From NCBI GenBank assembly GCA_025454875.1, contig JALONP010000010.1, positions 29,389 through 93,388 on the forward strand: a stretch of DNA of 64,000 bases, read 5' to 3'. A model generated the notes under the pieces. That model saw only the letters and a program-made list of their open reading frames with translations, made no database searches and was not told the DNA's origin. The stretch comes from Bacteroidia bacterium. GTDB lineage: Bacteria; Bacteroidota; Bacteroidia; UKL13-3. Below, one piece after another: positions 10,000 through 19,642 of this stretch (its first letter is position 1; every line of letters begins with the position of its first letter). The position numbers were made by a program, and so were the translations under genes.

Positions 10000-10441
10000 T
10001 AAGTGATACCACATGTTGGTCTACAGGGAAGGTGAGCATTGTTGGTTGAAGTTGAGTTAATGGAACCCAAAGAAATTGTTGTTGTTCAATTCTACCATTG
10101 TTTTCAATATCAAATTGATCCAATCTAATTGCACTTGTTGGGGCTTGGGTATACACTTGGTAATAAACAGCAATCAGTTGGTCATTGGCTTTAAACGCAC
10201 TCGGTTGAAAGAAATCCGTTGTGTACACATGCGGCCCAACTTCAATATCAATGTTTACTTCTTCTTTGAATTCGCGAACCAAACAGTCTTTGAGGCCTTC
10301 GCCAAATTCGAGTCCTCCACCCGGAAACTTTGTAAAGCCAAAGGAACCTATCTGTTCTTTTGACAATAAAATAGATTGGGTTTGTTCGTCAATAAGCAAT
10401 CCATATACACGAATAGTGAACCGATTAATGGTATTATTCAT
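9986..10441 (-). CDS. Nudix hydrolase
   Basis: The product has 151 residues from the ATG at 10441. That start overlaps the stop of the upstream outer-membrane protein gene (stop at 10434-10436), which suggests translational coupling; a longer in-frame ATG at 10513 would sit inside that gene. The Nudix box is intact: GGGLEFGEGLKDCLVREFKEEV, matching Gx5Ex7REUxEExGU except for the final G. The family hydrolyses nucleoside diphosphates linked to another group. The substrate is unknown. Confidence 0.87.
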   Translation of the reverse strand: MNNTINRFTIRVYGLLIDEQTQSILLSKEQIGSFGFTKFPGGGLEFGEGLKDCLVREFKEEVNIDIEVGPHVYTTDFFQPSAFKANDQLIAVYYQVYTQAPTSAIRLDQFDIENNGRIEQQQFLWVPLTQLQPTMLTFPVDQHVVSLINKK

Positions 10442-11243
10442 CGTCTTTGGTAATGGCATATTGAACACCAATATTGAGTTGTGCTCCCCAAATTCGGTTT
10501 TGGAGAGGCGCATTACTCACCGAAAATGGAAAAATGGTAAACATTGGTTGTGCGTATGCACTCCACTCCTTATCTATTTTGTATTCAAATCGTGCGCCTA
10601 CAAATGCATTCATTGTAAACGATTTTGGATCATATCCAGTTGAGTCGATATGATGCACATTCACTCCATCCACAGCAAACTGGTATAATCTTGCTTTCAT
10701 CTCGTGTTTAACCAAAATATTGGCAGCAACACCAACCATTAAATAGGTATTCCATAAATAATCTTTACTACGGCTCACCAAATAATTAACTTGGATAGGT
10801 ACCTGCAAATATTGATAACGGTAACGGTACTCAATCTTTTTCTCCGCTCCGGTATTAGAATTTTCCAACACAATTCCATTGCCTATTCCCGGATAAAGAG
10901 AATCGAGGTATTGAATATTGTTTTGCTCACGCACAAAGCCTACCTCATTGTAACCAATACCCACTTGCAATTGCAAACTGTTATTTACATTGTAACTTCC
11001 ATTTAAGGAAAAACCCAAATTACGCTTATAGCGCTCAAATTGGTGTGTTGAATCGATGTATTGAGGATAGGTTTGGTTAAGCCACGAATTTGCAATTCGG
11101 TTTGAACTGGAATACGGATTATGCCAGGTTATTGAAGGGTTGGCCGAAAAACCAATACCAAACTTAGTTCTTGATTGTGCAGTTGTAGAAAAAACAACAA
11201 TTACCCAAAGGGCAATAATAAAAAGTAAACGCTTGGTTAACAT
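10434..11243 (-). CDS. Outer-membrane beta-barrel protein
   Basis: The gene encodes 269 residues with a signal peptide (MLTKRLLFIIALWVIVVFS, cleavage near TTAQS). The mature part has repeated amphipathic strands with aromatic girdle residues and ends AQLNIGVQYAITKDDE, as in porin-like or PorT-like barrels of Bacteroidota. It belongs to a minus-strand run with the PorV-family gene upstream and a coupled Nudix gene downstream. Function unknown. Confidence 0.72.
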   Translation of the reverse strand: MLTKRLLFIIALWVIVVFSTTAQSRTKFGIGFSANPSITWHNPYSSSNRIANSWLNQTYPQYIDSTHQFERYKRNLGFSLNGSYNVNNSLQLQVGIGYNEVGFVREQNNIQYLDSLYPGIGNGIVLENSNTGAEKKIEYRYRYQYLQVPIQVNYLVSRSKDYLWNTYLMVGVAANILVKHEMKARLYQFAVDGVNVHHIDSTGYDPKSFTMNAFVGARFEYKIDKEWSAYAQPMFTIFPFSVSNAPLQNRIWGAQLNIGVQYAITKDDE

Positions 11244-11267
11244 GGGGCCAAGGTAGTAAAAATAAAT

Positions 11268-12338
11268 CTATTGCTCGCGTTTGTTAATTCCGAGCCTTAA
11301 TGAAATGATATTGGAATATGGCAAGTTGGCCGCTCCACCAAAATTTGAAAGGGCATAATCAATACTTAATCGATTTATTTGTAAGCCCACACCAACCGAT
11401 GGCATAAAGGTTCGTTCAGTTTCCCCGTTGATTTGTTTTACTTCCTGAAAATTCATCATACCACCTCTTAAAAAAACAAGGTTACGGTATCCTAATTCGA
11501 GTCCAATTCTTGGGTCAACATTAAAATATGCGCTTTGAATAAGGTTGTTTTTTTGTCCATCAAAAGTAACTTCGGCATTTACCTCTGGCATTACTGATAA
11601 GCGCTTGTTAAAAAAGAGAAACTTGCGCGCGGCACCCAAAATGGTGCGAGGTGCTGTTAACTCAAGCCGATTCGATGGCAATGCATTATTGGTTTGGAGC
11701 AATACTTGACGTTCTTCAGGGGTGAAGGTAAAATTCCAGACATTAAAGGTAGTTGTAATATCTCGAACAGTAGCTCCGAATTGCCATCCATTTCGTTGGT
11801 ACTGCGCCCCGATATCAAAACCAAAACCCCAAGCGTTTGCGAATGATCCAACAATCCTACGAATTACTTTCACATTGGCACCAACAGTTAATCCTTCAAT
11901 ACGAGTGGTTCGTGCATAGGAACCCAAAAAGCCATAATCAACCGAAGAAAAGTTCTTAATACGTGAATAGTCCAACTGTCCATTTTGGAAAAGATTAAGT
12001 GTATTCGGAATATCATCGACCCCTACCCTAATCATGGTTACAGCAAGATGACTGTTTTGATTGAGTTTAAAAGCTACCGTTCCATAATCTTGTTTCACAA
12101 TTCCGGCAAACTGTTCATTGTGCATTAAACTTACCTGTAAGTTGTCTTTAATTTGCGTAAGGCCAGCCGGATTCCAATAAGCAGCGGTTGCATCATTCAC
12201 TCCCGCAACTACTGAACTGCCCATTGCTGCAGCTCGCGCACCAACACCAATAGCTAAAAACTCATTGCTATACTTTAAAAATTGTGCACTGGCCATTGAT
12301 CCCAAGCCAATAAAACAACCAAGCAGAAATAACCTCAT
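11268..12338 (-). CDS. PorV/PorQ family outer-membrane protein
   Basis: The protein has 356 residues from the ATG at 12338, with a signal peptide ending SMASAQ. The N-terminal segment of the mature protein (FLAIGVGARAAAMGSS followed by AAYWNPAGLTQI) is the hallmark of the PorV/PorQ (UPF0164, FadL-like) family. In T9SS organisms PorV is the outer-membrane shuttle that hands cargo to the attachment complex; PorQ and other paralogues have related roles. Which paralogue this is cannot be decided here. Several T9SS cargo proteins are encoded in the window. The start follows the stop of the upstream gene by one base. Confidence 0.85.
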   Translation of the reverse strand: MRLFLLGCFIGLGSMASAQFLKYSNEFLAIGVGARAAAMGSSVVAGVNDATAAYWNPAGLTQIKDNLQVSLMHNEQFAGIVKQDYGTVAFKLNQNSHLAVTMIRVGVDDIPNTLNLFQNGQLDYSRIKNFSSVDYGFLGSYARTTRIEGLTVGANVKVIRRIVGSFANAWGFGFDIGAQYQRNGWQFGATVRDITTTFNVWNFTFTPEERQVLLQTNNALPSNRLELTAPRTILGAARKFLFFNKRLSVMPEVNAEVTFDGQKNNLIQSAYFNVDPRIGLELGYRNLVFLRGGMMNFQEVKQINGETERTFMPSVGVGLQINRLSIDYALSNFGGAANLPYSNIISLRLGINKREQ

Positions 12339-12339
12339 C

Positions 12340-13005
12340 TTATTCAAAAACCTTTTTCAATTGCGTGTAGAGCGCTTCTTTATCAGGAAACAAGTCCAAT
12401 TCCAACATTGGAATTGCATTTAAAAGCAACTCGCTATCGTGCTGGTTCGGTTCCTTAAGTCCCACGCGCATCATAATTCTACTTAACGAATATAACAACT
12501 TCCTATTATCTGTGTAATAATAAATATACTTAACTGTTTTAAAGTGGTTCCAGAAATCGAGAAAAGACTGGGTATCTTGTAATCCGTAATGCTTCAAATA
12601 GTCAATTAGTTCGCCCTCATCTATGGTTGTAATACTTTCGTAAAAAGCGTCCAATTCATGTGGCAAATGCGCAACCCATTGCCGATCGAGCAATAACTCA
12701 AAAAGTACGTGTGACACAAACCAGATTCTGGTAAATTCTTCCGAAAAAGGTATTCGTTTTAAAGCCTCAAGGGTTTGTGTATTGTAGTGATGAAAAAACG
12801 AAGATTGGTGAAACCGCTTATCAGCTTGGTAATGCTTTATGCATCCAAGAAGCATGTCATTTTGGTTAGCAGTAAATAAGGGAGATGGTGGTGGCTTGTG
12901 AAAAGAAGCAATCCAACGTTTGCAAACATCAGGAAAAAATAATGCTGCATTGTGGGCAAACCTACCAGGAATTCGATCTACAACAAAATGCGAAAAATAA
13001 TTCAC
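12340..13005 (-). CDS. ACP phosphodiesterase-like protein
   Basis: The product has 221 residues and starts with GTG at 13005; no suitable ATG is nearby. The N-terminal MNYFSHFVVDRIPG and the later KHYQADKRFHQSSFF segment resemble the DUF479/AcpH group, whose members remove 4'-phosphopantetheine from acyl carrier protein through an HD-like metal site. Conservation is partial, so a different activity is possible. It is tightly packed between a small lipoprotein gene (3 bp) and the PorV-like gene (1 bp). Confidence 0.6.
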   Translation of the reverse strand: MNYFSHFVVDRIPGRFAHNAALFFPDVCKRWIASFHKPPPSPLFTANQNDMLLGCIKHYQADKRFHQSSFFHHYNTQTLEALKRIPFSEEFTRIWFVSHVLFELLLDRQWVAHLPHELDAFYESITTIDEGELIDYLKHYGLQDTQSFLDFWNHFKTVKYIYYYTDNRKLLYSLSRIMMRVGLKEPNQHDSELLLNAIPMLELDLFPDKEALYTQLKKVFE

Positions 13006-13008
13006 ACG

Positions 13009-13185
13009 CTAGCGGTTTGACCAATTAGAGCGGTTTTTATTTTTGCTTTTAACCAACCCTTTCTTATCATATTTAACATGATAACTGTTGCGAGGGTCAT
13101 CAAACCTTTTACATTGTTGGGGTTTACATGCATTTGCCGAAACCAATACTGCCAAAATAATAAATGCTGAAATTGCTTTTTTCAT
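13009..13185 (-). CDS. Small lipoprotein
   Basis: The gene encodes 58 residues from the ATG at 13185. The signal peptide ends in a lipobox (SANAC), giving a lipid-modified Cys at residue 20. The mature part is very basic (KYDKKGLVKSKNKNRSNW) and short. Function unknown. It appears to be the first gene of the small operon that includes the ACP-phosphodiesterase-like and PorV-like genes. Confidence 0.65.
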   Translation of the reverse strand: MKKAISAFIILAVLVSANACKPQQCKRFDDPRNSYHVKYDKKGLVKSKNKNRSNWSNR

Positions 13186-13230
13186 ATTGAATAGGTTAGG
13201 TTTCATTCTTTAATAATGGGTAATAAAAAA

Positions 13231-13255
13231 GTCCTGCACAAAAGTAATGCAGGAC
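13231..13255 (-). terminator. Rho-independent terminator after H1-like gene
   Basis: A perfect 8-bp stem (GTCCTGCA/TGCAGGAC) is followed on the minus strand by TTTTTT. It lies 26 bp past the stop of the histone-like gene. Confidence 0.88.
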
Positions 13256-13281
13256 TTTTAACATTGTTCACTAAAAGCTGA

Positions 13282-13545
13282 TTACTTTTTAGTAGCGGCT
13301 TTCTTTGGAGCAGCTTTCTTAGTAGCGGCTTTTTTAGGAGCAGCTTTCTTAGGAGCAGCTTTTTTAGGAGCGGCTTTTTTAGGAGCAGCTTTCTTAGCGG
13401 CTTTTTTAGGAGCAGCTTTCTTAGCAGCTTTTTTAGGAGCAGCTTTCTTAGCGGCTTTTTTAGGAGCAGCTTTCTTAGTTGCTGCTTTTTTAGGAGCAGC
13501 TGATTTTGTAGGAGCTGCTTTTTTGGTTGCTTTTTTAGTTGCCAT
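13282..13545 (-). CDS. Histone H1-like Lys/Ala/Pro-rich DNA-binding protein
   Basis: The protein has 87 residues from the ATG at 13545 (MATKKATKKAAP). A longer frame to 13716 exists, but its extra N-terminus is unlike the repeat and runs over the promoter. The body is almost wholly tandem KKAAPKKAA/KKAATKKAA units, as in eukaryotic H1 tails and the bacterial H1-like proteins of Bacteroidota and chlamydiae. Such proteins bind DNA through charge and help compact the chromosome. The repeat itself may vary in unit number between strains. A consensus Bacteroidota promoter lies just upstream and a terminator follows. Confidence 0.9.
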   Translation of the reverse strand: MATKKATKKAAPTKSAAPKKAATKKAAPKKAAKKAAPKKAAKKAAPKKAAKKAAPKKAAPKKAAPKKAAPKKAATKKAAPKKAATKK

Positions 13546-13574
13546 GTTTTTAAAAATTTGATTGATTACAGAAA

Positions 13575-13604
13575 CAAAGTTATAAGAGTGTTTATAATAT
13601 TCAA
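13575..13604 (-). promoter_or_regulatory. Bacteroidota-type promoter of the H1-like gene
   Basis: On the minus strand a TAACTTTG box (13575-13582) fits the -7 consensus TAnnTTTG, and a TTG (13602-13604) lies 19 nt further upstream, fitting the -33 element. The gene start is 30 bp downstream. Confidence 0.6.
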
Positions 13605-14052
13605 GTACTTGTTCAGTATCAGGCAAAAAAAATTGCAACACAAAACTGTTGATAACTGTATACAAGCATCGCGAAGCATTGATTTTACTAATTGTTTCAC
13701 GAATTGAGTAATTCACAAAATTGTGATTATTTTCTTTTTACTGAGTTGCAAGTAATTAGCAAAAATTTGAACACAAATAGAAAAACACATACAAAGCAAA
13801 TACGATGCATTGCTGCGAGAGCCTTATTTTACTATAATTCACAGCGAATACTGTATCAAAAATCAATTTACGTTGCAAATTTGAAGATTCAATTCTTGAA
13901 CGGAATATTTTTTTAAAACTGCTGAACGGTTCAAGATAAATCAGTATATTTTTTTATACATCTACATTCTCCTTTTTTAAAATCTTGATTCCAATTAAAC
14001 GCTATTAAGCATACAAACAAATGCATATACTTGAATAGAATATTCAAACAAC
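13605..14052. other. Intergenic stretch, AT-rich
   Basis: This stretch separates the divergent H1-like gene and cinA. It is strongly AT-rich with short ORFs that lack any family resemblance or ribosome-binding context. Apart from likely promoter sequence for cinA near its right end I see no structure. Confidence 0.6.
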
Positions 14053-15294
14053 ATGAAAGCAGAAATCATAACCATTGGTGATGAAATTTTAATCGGACAA
14101 ATTATTGATACCAACTCATCATGGCTTGGACAAGAACTTAGCAAACTTGGCATTGCAGTGGTTCACCGCACCTCTGTTTCTGACAACCGCAAAGCAATTG
14201 TAGATGCACTTAATGCTGCAAAGCAACGCGCTGATATCATTATCATGACAGGAGGTTTGGGTCCAACAAAAGATGATATTACCAAGCATACCCTAGCTGA
14301 GTATTTCGGATCAGAGTTAACCTTAAACCAAGAAGTATTGGATTGGGTAACGAAGATTTTCCGAATGCGTAAACTTCCAATGATTGATACAAACCGAAAC
14401 CAAGCTCTGGTTCCGTCAAATTGTGAAGTATTGTTTAACAAAACAGGAACTGCACCTGGAATGTGGTTTGATATTGATGGAAAGATTTTCATTAGCATGC
14501 CTGGTGTTCCGTTCGAAATGAAATCCATTTTTGAAACACATTGCATTCCTAAATTGCAAAAACGCTTTGAACTTCCGGTCATTATTCACCGCACGATTCT
14601 TACATGCAATATTGGTGAATCATTTTTAGCAAAAAAAATTGAGCAACTCGAAAACGATTTGCCACCTCACATCAAACTAGCCTATTTACCAAGTGTTGGA
14701 ATGGTTAGATTGCGGTTTAGTGGGAGCCATACTCATTATGCAACACTTAAAAATGAAATCGATGTGATTATCGAACACCTCTACGAAATAGTTGGTGAAT
14801 ATATTTACGGTGAAGAGAATGATACGCTCGAAAAAAATATTGGCTTGTTACTAAAAGGAAAAAACAAAACTGTTTCAACCGCTGAAAGTTGTACTGGCGG
14901 ATACATCGCTCACCTGATTACTTCTGTTCCAGGAAGCAGCGCTTATTATCATGGCAGTATTATTTGTTATGCCAATGATGTAAAAATAAATGAACTTGGA
15001 GTTTCTCCTGAAGTATTAAATACAGTTGGAGCAGTGAGCGAAGCTTGTGTATTGCAAATGGCGCAGGGTGTTCGCGCCAAACTCAAAACAGATTACGCGA
15101 TTGCCACAAGCGGTATTGCAGGACCAGATGGTGGCACTGCGGAAAAACCAGTAGGCACCGTTTGGATTGCGGTTAGTGGACCTAGCCAAACCATTGCCCA
15201 ACAATTTAATATGGGCGATAACCGTGAACGTACAATTCAACGAAGCGCCATTCAAGGATTGGATATGCTGAGGAAAATGTTGTTGGCGGAATAA
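14053..15294 (+). CDS. cinA: CinA family nicotinamide-nucleotide amidase / competence-damage protein
   Basis: The product has 413 residues with both CinA domains. The N-terminal MoaB/MoCF-like domain opens with AEIITIGDEILIGQIIDTN and carries MTGGLGPTKDD. The C-terminal amidase domain has AESCTGGYIAHLITSVPGSS and ATSGIAGPDGGT. In characterised homologues the C-terminal domain deamidates nicotinamide mononucleotide and the N-terminal one hydrolyses ADP-ribose or related pyrophosphates, in pyridine-nucleotide recycling. The gene stands alone. Confidence 0.96.
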   Translation: MKAEIITIGDEILIGQIIDTNSSWLGQELSKLGIAVVHRTSVSDNRKAIVDALNAAKQRADIIIMTGGLGPTKDDITKHTLAEYFGSELTLNQEVLDWVTKIFRMRKLPMIDTNRNQALVPSNCEVLFNKTGTAPGMWFDIDGKIFISMPGVPFEMKSIFETHCIPKLQKRFELPVIIHRTILTCNIGESFLAKKIEQLENDLPPHIKLAYLPSVGMVRLRFSGSHTHYATLKNEIDVIIEHLYEIVGEYIYGEENDTLEKNIGLLLKGKNKTVSTAESCTGGYIAHLITSVPGSSAYYHGSIICYANDVKINELGVSPEVLNTVGAVSEACVLQMAQGVRAKLKTDYAIATSGIAGPDGGTAEKPVGTVWIAVSGPSQTIAQQFNMGDNRERTIQRSAIQGLDMLRKMLLAE

Positions 15295-15354
15295 AGCAGG
15301 ATTTCGAATTGGGAATTCGCTGAATAGAATTTCAACTCCTTATAGTTTTAGAGA

Positions 15355-15621
15355 TTAATCATAAATGTCTTTGCGATGTCCTACATCTTGAACATCAATA
15401 ATACGTATTGTATCATCAATTAAATATAAAACTCTATAATGACCAATTCTGATACGATAAAGATTGTTTAGTTTTCCGTGTAATTTCTTGCATCCATTTG
15501 GCCTTGGATTTTTGGGCAAATCAAGTATTGCTTCAATAATTGGTTTAGCGGCTTTTGCAGGTAATGATTCAAGGGATTTAGCTGCTGATTTTTTGATGGT
15601 AAGCTTATACAAACCACTCAT
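15355..15621 (-). CDS. RelE/ParE-family toxin
   Basis: The gene encodes 88 residues with the RelE fold pattern: KLTIKKSAAKSLESLP at the N-terminus, KKLHGKLNNLYRIRIGHYRVLYLIDD in the centre and VGHRKDIYD at the end. The C-terminal HRKDIY is the usual RelE catalytic tail, so it is probably an mRNA-cleaving toxin. It follows the antitoxin gene with a 4-base ATGA overlap, the classic order for such modules. Confidence 0.88.
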   Translation of the reverse strand: MSGLYKLTIKKSAAKSLESLPAKAAKPIIEAILDLPKNPRPNGCKKLHGKLNNLYRIRIGHYRVLYLIDDTIRIIDVQDVGHRKDIYD

Positions 15622-15812
15622 ATTTTTCCTTTAGCTTTCAAGCTTTTTACAACTGTTGAAAAAGATATACTTTCTTCTGCTTGTTTAGACTCCGCAATTA
15701 ATATATCCAACAAGTCTTCAATTTCTTCTTCATGCTTTTTAAAGGCTTTTAAGTCTATAACAACTGCCTTACGCTTATTATTTTCATCCGTTAAATAGCT
15801 AATTCCTTTCAT
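15618..15812 (-). CDS. Antitoxin of RelE-type module
   Basis: The product has 64 residues with an N-terminal strand region (ISYLTDENNKRKAVVIDL) and an acidic, helical middle (KKHEEEIEDLLDILIAES), as in Phd/YefM-like or similar small antitoxins. It is named mainly from its position: it overlaps the RelE-like gene by four bases. The N-terminus probably binds the module promoter and the C-terminus neutralises the toxin. Confidence 0.78.
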   Translation of the reverse strand: MKGISYLTDENNKRKAVVIDLKAFKKHEEEIEDLLDILIAESKQAEESISFSTVVKSLKAKGKI

Positions 15813-15904
15813 AAAAGTAATTTTTCTTTACACTCAAATATACAAAAAATCAACATTGATATCTCATAAGATTGTGATATCAATCTAATTAATTAACCAA
15901 TACT

Positions 15905-18900
15905 CTAATTATCCTCAATAAATCTAACTATATCCTCCAACACTCCCTTGGCATGGCCAATTCCAGAAACATGTTGAATACCTAAAATCAGATTCTTGGG
16001 CGTTTGTTTCATCTTGCAACGTTGCGCGTTTTGTTGCACAAACTGCAGTATTTTGCTAAACTGGTTGCTTTGGTAATACGCCTGCTTTTTTTCATCTGGG
16101 AAGTAAGCTGCCATTGATGCATTCTTTAAAACAACTTTCTCAAAACCAATTTTTTTAGCGACTGTTCTTAACTTAATTAATTCAAATAAATCCAATACTT
16201 GCTGAGGTAATGGGCCAAAGCGATCCTGAAGTTGATCTCCAAATTGCGCAATTTGCTGATTGGTTTCCAAACGCGATAACTCACCATATAGGCTTACACG
16301 CTCACTTACACTGCGTACATATTCATCAGGTATCAATGCTTCAAAATCCGTTTCGATGGTGCAATCTTTCGATTCGAGTTTATGCATTTGCTCTTCCTTA
16401 AAAAGCTCCGTAAACTCATCCTCTTTTAATTCCTGAATGGCTTCATCCAATATTTTATGATACATTTCAAATCCAATCTCTGAAATAAATCCACTTTGTT
16501 CACCACCTAATAAATTTCCAGCACCGCGTATATCTAAATCGCGCATTGCCACATTAAACCCACTTCCCAGATCACTAAATTCTTCGATGGCTTGTAATCT
16601 TCTGCGTGCTTCGGTAGTTAGCATTTGCATACTTGGTACCATCAAATAACAAAATGCCTTGCGATTGGTTCGCCCAACCCTACCACGCATTTGGTGCATA
16701 TCACTAAGCCCAAACATATGTGCGTTGTTTATGATAATGGTATTTGCATTTGGAATGTCCAATCCACTCTCAATAATCGTGGTCGCTACCAGCACATCAT
16801 AATCACCTTCAATGAATTTAATCATTACATCCTCCAATTTATCCCCTTCTAATTGCCCATGGGCAACTCCAACTTTAACTCCAGGACAAATTTTAACAAT
16901 ACGATCGGCTATTTCATAAATATCCTTCACCCGATGGTGCACAAAAAATACCTGCCCGCCACGTTCAATTTCATTCATCACAATTTCACGCAACAACTCA
17001 TCATTGTATGCATGCAATTCTGTTGTCACAGGTTGCCTGTTTGCCGGTGGGGTGTTGATAATGGATAAATCACGCGCACCCATTAGCGAAAAATGAAGCG
17101 TTCGCGGAATAGGTGTTGCCGTTAACGTTAACGTATCTACGTTGGTTTTAATGGCTTTCAGTTTTTCTTTGGCTGCTACCCCAAATTTCTGTTCTTCATC
17201 AATAATCAGCAAGCCTAAATCTTTATACTTAATTTCTTTACCCAATAATTTATGGGTACCGATTAATATATCAATTTTACCTTGCTTTACTTTTTCAAGA
17301 ATGGCTTTTTGTTCGCCAGCTGTTCTAAACCGATTGATATAGTCAACTGTGCAAGGAAAATCTTTTAAGCGCTCTTTAAAAGTTCTATAATGCTGATTCG
17401 CCAAAATAGTTGTAGGCACTAAAACAGCTACTTGTTTGCTGTCACATACAGATTTAAATGCAGCACGGATAGCAACTTCTGTTTTGCCAAATCCTACATC
17501 ACCACAAACCAACCTGTCCATTGGATTGTCACTTTCCATATCCTTTTTTACATCAGCAGTTGCTTTGCTTTGATCTGGGGTGTCTTCGTACATGAAAGAT
17601 GCTTCCAACTCTACCTGCATATAATTATCGGGGGTAAATTGAAATCCCTTTTGTGCCTTGCGTTTGGCATATAACTTAATCAGGTCACGGGCAATATCTT
17701 TTACTTTTTTCTTTGTACTTGTTTTGAGCTTTTCCCAGGCATCGCTACCTAACTTATTTACCCTAGGTTCTGTTCCATCTTTACCAACATACTTCGATAT
17801 TTTGTGAAGTGAGTTAATACTTACATACAACAAATCATTATCGCGGTACACTAATCGTACTGCCTCTTGGATATGTCCGTTCACTTCCATTTTTTCAAGA
17901 CCTGCAAATTTTCCAACACCATGATCAATATGGGTAACATAATCGCCTGGCTTTAAATCTTTGAGTTCTTTGAGTGTAATAATGCGGCTTTTGCTGTAGC
18001 TATTTTTGGTATGCCCACGGTAAAAACGGTCGAAAATTTGATGCTCAGTATAACAAGCCAATTTTAAATCTTTATCAATAAATCCTTTGGAGATACCGTG
18101 GTATATTGGCTTAAATTCTACCTCCTTATCCAAGTCATCAAAAATGGTATACAATCGCTCTATTTGCCTGCTACTTTCCGAAAAAATCAAGTTCAACAAA
18201 TCAGCTTGCTGGTTGTCCTTTAAATTTGAAATCAGGAGCTTGAAGTTTTTATGAAATAACGGTTGCGGCACCGTTTGAAATACAATGGTATCATCTGCCT
18301 TAAAATGTGCTCGCATGCCAAACTCGATACATTTATATTGCATCAACTTTTCAGCTATGCTTTTTTCTGTTTCGTAAATTTGATCAATAGGAACCAAAGG
18401 CTCTTGTTCAGGTGTAGGTTCGAATTTTTCGAAAATAGTTTGTGCTTTTTCCCTGCCTTTTTCAATTTGCTCCAAACTCAGCGAAGTATCTTTTATCCAA
18501 AAAACAGCATCGGATGGTAGATAGGTAAAAAAGTGTTGTCGTTGCTTATCGTCAATACCCTTTTGTACATTTGGAATGATGAAAAACCGGTCAACCTTTT
18601 TAACCGACAACTGTGTATTCGGATCAAAAATGCGTATGCTTTCAATCATCTCTCCATCCAACTCCAACCGATAAGGCATATCGTTGCTAAAAGAGAATAC
18701 ATCCACTATTCCACCGCGTATTGAAAATTGACCTGCTTCATACACGAAGTCGCTTCGTTCAAAATGATGTTCGGTTAAAAAATCAATAAAAAATTCAAGA
18801 TCAAAAGGATGACCCACTTTCAATTCATACGTGTTGGCTGTCAAATCCTTTTCAGTAATCACCAATTCGGCCAATGCTTCGGCTGTTGTTACAACCAATT

Positions 18901-19261
18901 CGCCATTAAGTGAATGTTGGTTAAGCCTGTTGAGCACTTCGGCCCGTTCCAAAACCAACCCATTATCTAGTCCAGTAATTTGAAATGGCCTGCGATACGA
19001 TGAAGGAAAAAACAAAATGGTTTTGCCCTCGAGCAGGTTTTCCAAATCAGAGAAAAAGTACCGTGCCTCGTCAATATCATTGAACACAAAAACGTTGGTT
19101 CTTGGTAATTGCTGGTAAATGGTGGCCGCAATAACCGCATCAATAGAACCCACCAATCCCGTTAAGCGGAGCTTTACCGGGGAGGGTAATGCCAGCTTTG
19201 ATAATACATTTCGAATTCGGGAGCTTTCGGCATAGGCTCCCAGTAACTGTTGTAAATTCAA
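15905..19261 (-). CDS. mfd: Transcription-repair coupling factor Mfd
   Basis: The protein has 1118 residues, the usual Mfd size. Domains in order are a UvrB-like N-terminal module, the RNA-polymerase-interacting CarD-like segment (LKPGDYVTHIDHGVGKFAGL), and a RecG-like helicase core with Walker A GDVGFGKTE and box II DEEQ (LLIIDEEQKFGV). The GARDLSIINTPPANRQP and MRGRVGRTNRKAFCYL motifs are diagnostic, and a C-terminal TRCF domain follows. It removes stalled RNA polymerase and recruits UvrA. The start is TTG at 19261: an in-frame TAG immediately precedes it and no ATG lies nearby. Confidence 0.97.
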   Translation of the reverse strand: MNLQQLLGAYAESSRIRNVLSKLALPSPVKLRLTGLVGSIDAVIAATIYQQLPRTNVFVFNDIDEARYFFSDLENLLEGKTILFFPSSYRRPFQITGLDNGLVLERAEVLNRLNQHSLNGELVVTTAEALAELVITEKDLTANTYELKVGHPFDLEFFIDFLTEHHFERSDFVYEAGQFSIRGGIVDVFSFSNDMPYRLELDGEMIESIRIFDPNTQLSVKKVDRFFIIPNVQKGIDDKQRQHFFTYLPSDAVFWIKDTSLSLEQIEKGREKAQTIFEKFEPTPEQEPLVPIDQIYETEKSIAEKLMQYKCIEFGMRAHFKADDTIVFQTVPQPLFHKNFKLLISNLKDNQQADLLNLIFSESSRQIERLYTIFDDLDKEVEFKPIYHGISKGFIDKDLKLACYTEHQIFDRFYRGHTKNSYSKSRIITLKELKDLKPGDYVTHIDHGVGKFAGLEKMEVNGHIQEAVRLVYRDNDLLYVSINSLHKISKYVGKDGTEPRVNKLGSDAWEKLKTSTKKKVKDIARDLIKLYAKRKAQKGFQFTPDNYMQVELEASFMYEDTPDQSKATADVKKDMESDNPMDRLVCGDVGFGKTEVAIRAAFKSVCDSKQVAVLVPTTILANQHYRTFKERLKDFPCTVDYINRFRTAGEQKAILEKVKQGKIDILIGTHKLLGKEIKYKDLGLLIIDEEQKFGVAAKEKLKAIKTNVDTLTLTATPIPRTLHFSLMGARDLSIINTPPANRQPVTTELHAYNDELLREIVMNEIERGGQVFFVHHRVKDIYEIADRIVKICPGVKVGVAHGQLEGDKLEDVMIKFIEGDYDVLVATTIIESGLDIPNANTIIINNAHMFGLSDMHQMRGRVGRTNRKAFCYLMVPSMQMLTTEARRRLQAIEEFSDLGSGFNVAMRDLDIRGAGNLLGGEQSGFISEIGFEMYHKILDEAIQELKEDEFTELFKEEQMHKLESKDCTIETDFEALIPDEYVRSVSERVSLYGELSRLETNQQIAQFGDQLQDRFGPLPQQVLDLFELIKLRTVAKKIGFEKVVLKNASMAAYFPDEKKQAYYQSNQFSKILQFVQQNAQRCKMKQTPKNLILGIQHVSGIGHAKGVLEDIVRFIEDN

Positions 19262-19590
19262 CTACACTAAAATTAGCGTGGCAAAGATAATAGGTGAATT
19301 GGGAATTACGAACTGGGAGTTTGGAATTCTGATTGCTGCATTAGCAAACGTTAAACGCTGCAAGCACGTTACAAAAAATCAATTCGTTTATGTTAGTAGC
19401 TTATGCTAGCAAGAAATTTTCTACCCCATATTCCGGTGAACATCGTTATTTTCTTTAACCACAAAGACTCAAATCTCGATTTGTATCAGGATTAAGGAAT
19501 TGATAAGAACATTTGAGATAATAGGTGGCATTATATTTTCTGCGAACATCTGCGTATTCCTATCGCTATCGGTTGTCATCAAACCAACCA

Positions 19591-19631
19591 CCCAATGCCC
19601 AATGCCCAATGCCTAATGCCCAATGCCTAAT
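19591..19631 (+). repeat. Heptanucleotide microsatellite (CCCAATG)n
   Basis: About six units in register: three CCCAATG, CCTAATG, CCCAATG, then a partial CCTAAT. It lies inside the repeat-rich stretch after mfd. Confidence 0.85.
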
Positions 19632-19642
19632 TACCCAACTAT

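Noticed and set aside
10076..10643. Plus-strand ORFs of 95 and 140 residues antisense to the Nudix and barrel genes
   Set aside because: They are mirror readings of supported minus-strand genes and carry no motif.
13546..13716. N-terminal extension of the H1-like protein to an ATG at 13716
   Set aside because: The extension has no Lys/Ala repeat and would place the clear -7/-33 promoter inside the coding region.
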